Origin: Erythrocercus mccallii
Lineage: Eukaryota; Chordata; Aves; Passeriformes; Dicruridae
Direction of reading: 5' to 3'
DNA length: 64,000 nucleotides
Assembly (NCBI GenBank): GCA_013397435.1
Contig: VZRG01001069.1
Span: 63,159-127,158, forward strand
Both the position numbers and the translations under genes were made by a program. The notes under the pieces are model-generated. The model worked only from the letters and a program-made list of their open reading frames with translations, searched no databases and was not told the origin of the DNA. This document shows positions 63,626-64,000 of this stretch, piece after piece (position 1 is the stretch's first letter; the number at the start of each line of letters is the position of its first letter).

Positions 63626-64000
63626 GAAATGAATAGAAATTGTATACATTTGAAAAATATTTCAGGAATTAGCCTCTCATTTTTAGGTAAGGACATGAGG
63701 AAGTTTATTTCACTAGATATGATTTTGTATGCTCAGTCTTGGGCTTGCTTCTAAAATTGAGCTGTTGATTGTATAAGCCACCCTTGCCAAAAGAAAAAAT
63801 AAAAGGGAGCCACAGTAGTAATTGATGAAAGGTCCAGAACTATTTGATAATTTATACTTCTGCACACCTCCAAAGCTTTGAATTTAATTCCCACATGTGT
63901 AGTACATGATCAGTACACGATACATTACTTGAAAGATTTGAAAAAATGCTGCTAGAAATTTTGTAAGTTGTAGCCAGATGTTCTAGTTAACCTCACTTAA

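Larger units (their letters stand above)
60022..64000 (+). other. COL19A1: Intron 11 of COL19A1 (continues past the window)
   Basis: No further Gly-X-Y exon was seen to the window end. The right half is dominated by a 2-kb CR1 remnant (61430-63430) and a short reverse CR1 end (63549-63625). 60022-61430 shows nothing I can name. Confidence 0.8.

Noticed and set aside
1..64000. CRISPR arrays, operons, phage or plasmid features
   Set aside because: Nothing in the window resembles them; spliced exons, CR1 and an ERVL-type LTR show vertebrate nuclear DNA.
1..64000. tRNA, rRNA or known microRNA genes
   Set aside because: I saw no cloverleaf with A and B boxes, no rRNA segment, and no hairpin with a stem long enough for a miRNA precursor. 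A covariance-model scan would be decisive.

Overview
The window looks like avian nuclear DNA: AT-rich, intron-dominated vertebrate sequence with scattered, decayed CR1 LINE fragments carrying the bird-type 3' end (runs related to ATTCTGTG), plus a fragment resembling the LTR of a bird ERVL-class endogenous retrovirus. That LTR type, recognised from memory, points to a neoavian bird. Nothing suggests bacterial or plasmid DNA.

The only gene I can support is the 5' part of COL19A1 (collagen alpha-1(XIX) chain) on the + strand. A GC-rich, CpG-dense block at 1-370 is the likely promoter and noncoding first exon. Ten coding exons follow at 1259-1349, 9231-9305, 9806-9905, 29747-29870, 30271-30546, 32286-32366, 34468-34593, 35068-35130, 42169-42222 and 59968-60021. 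Together they give 348 residues in one uninterrupted frame. All junctions are GT-AG and all exon phases agree. The order is signal peptide, a short cysteine-bearing linker, a thrombospondin N-terminal-like / laminin-G-like domain, a cysteine-bearing hinge, and then the first Gly-X-Y exons of 63, 54 and 54 nt. The gene runs off the right edge; most of the triple helix and the C-terminus lie outside.

The rest is intron. Long introns (about 7.9, 19.8, 7.0 and 17.7 kb, plus a last one of at least 4 kb) hold the repeats: CR1 pieces at about 4.4-5.2, 18.3, 19.6, 29.2, 32.8, 41.0-41.4, 44.6, 47.0 and 47.9-48.3 kb; an older L3-like LINE piece at about 43.1-43.5 kb interrupted by an AAT microsatellite; a truncated ERVL LTR at 39.75-40.17 kb; a 2-kb CR1 remnant at 61.4-63.4 kb; and a short reverse CR1 end at 63.55 kb. 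There are also simple repeats, a dispersed duplication at 48.5/49.0 kb and two clear inverted repeats (24.46 and 40.54 kb).

I do not see a new biological system here. The points most worth a second look are the last collagen exon, whose final seven codons break the Gly-X-Y pattern, and the small structural oddities in the introns.
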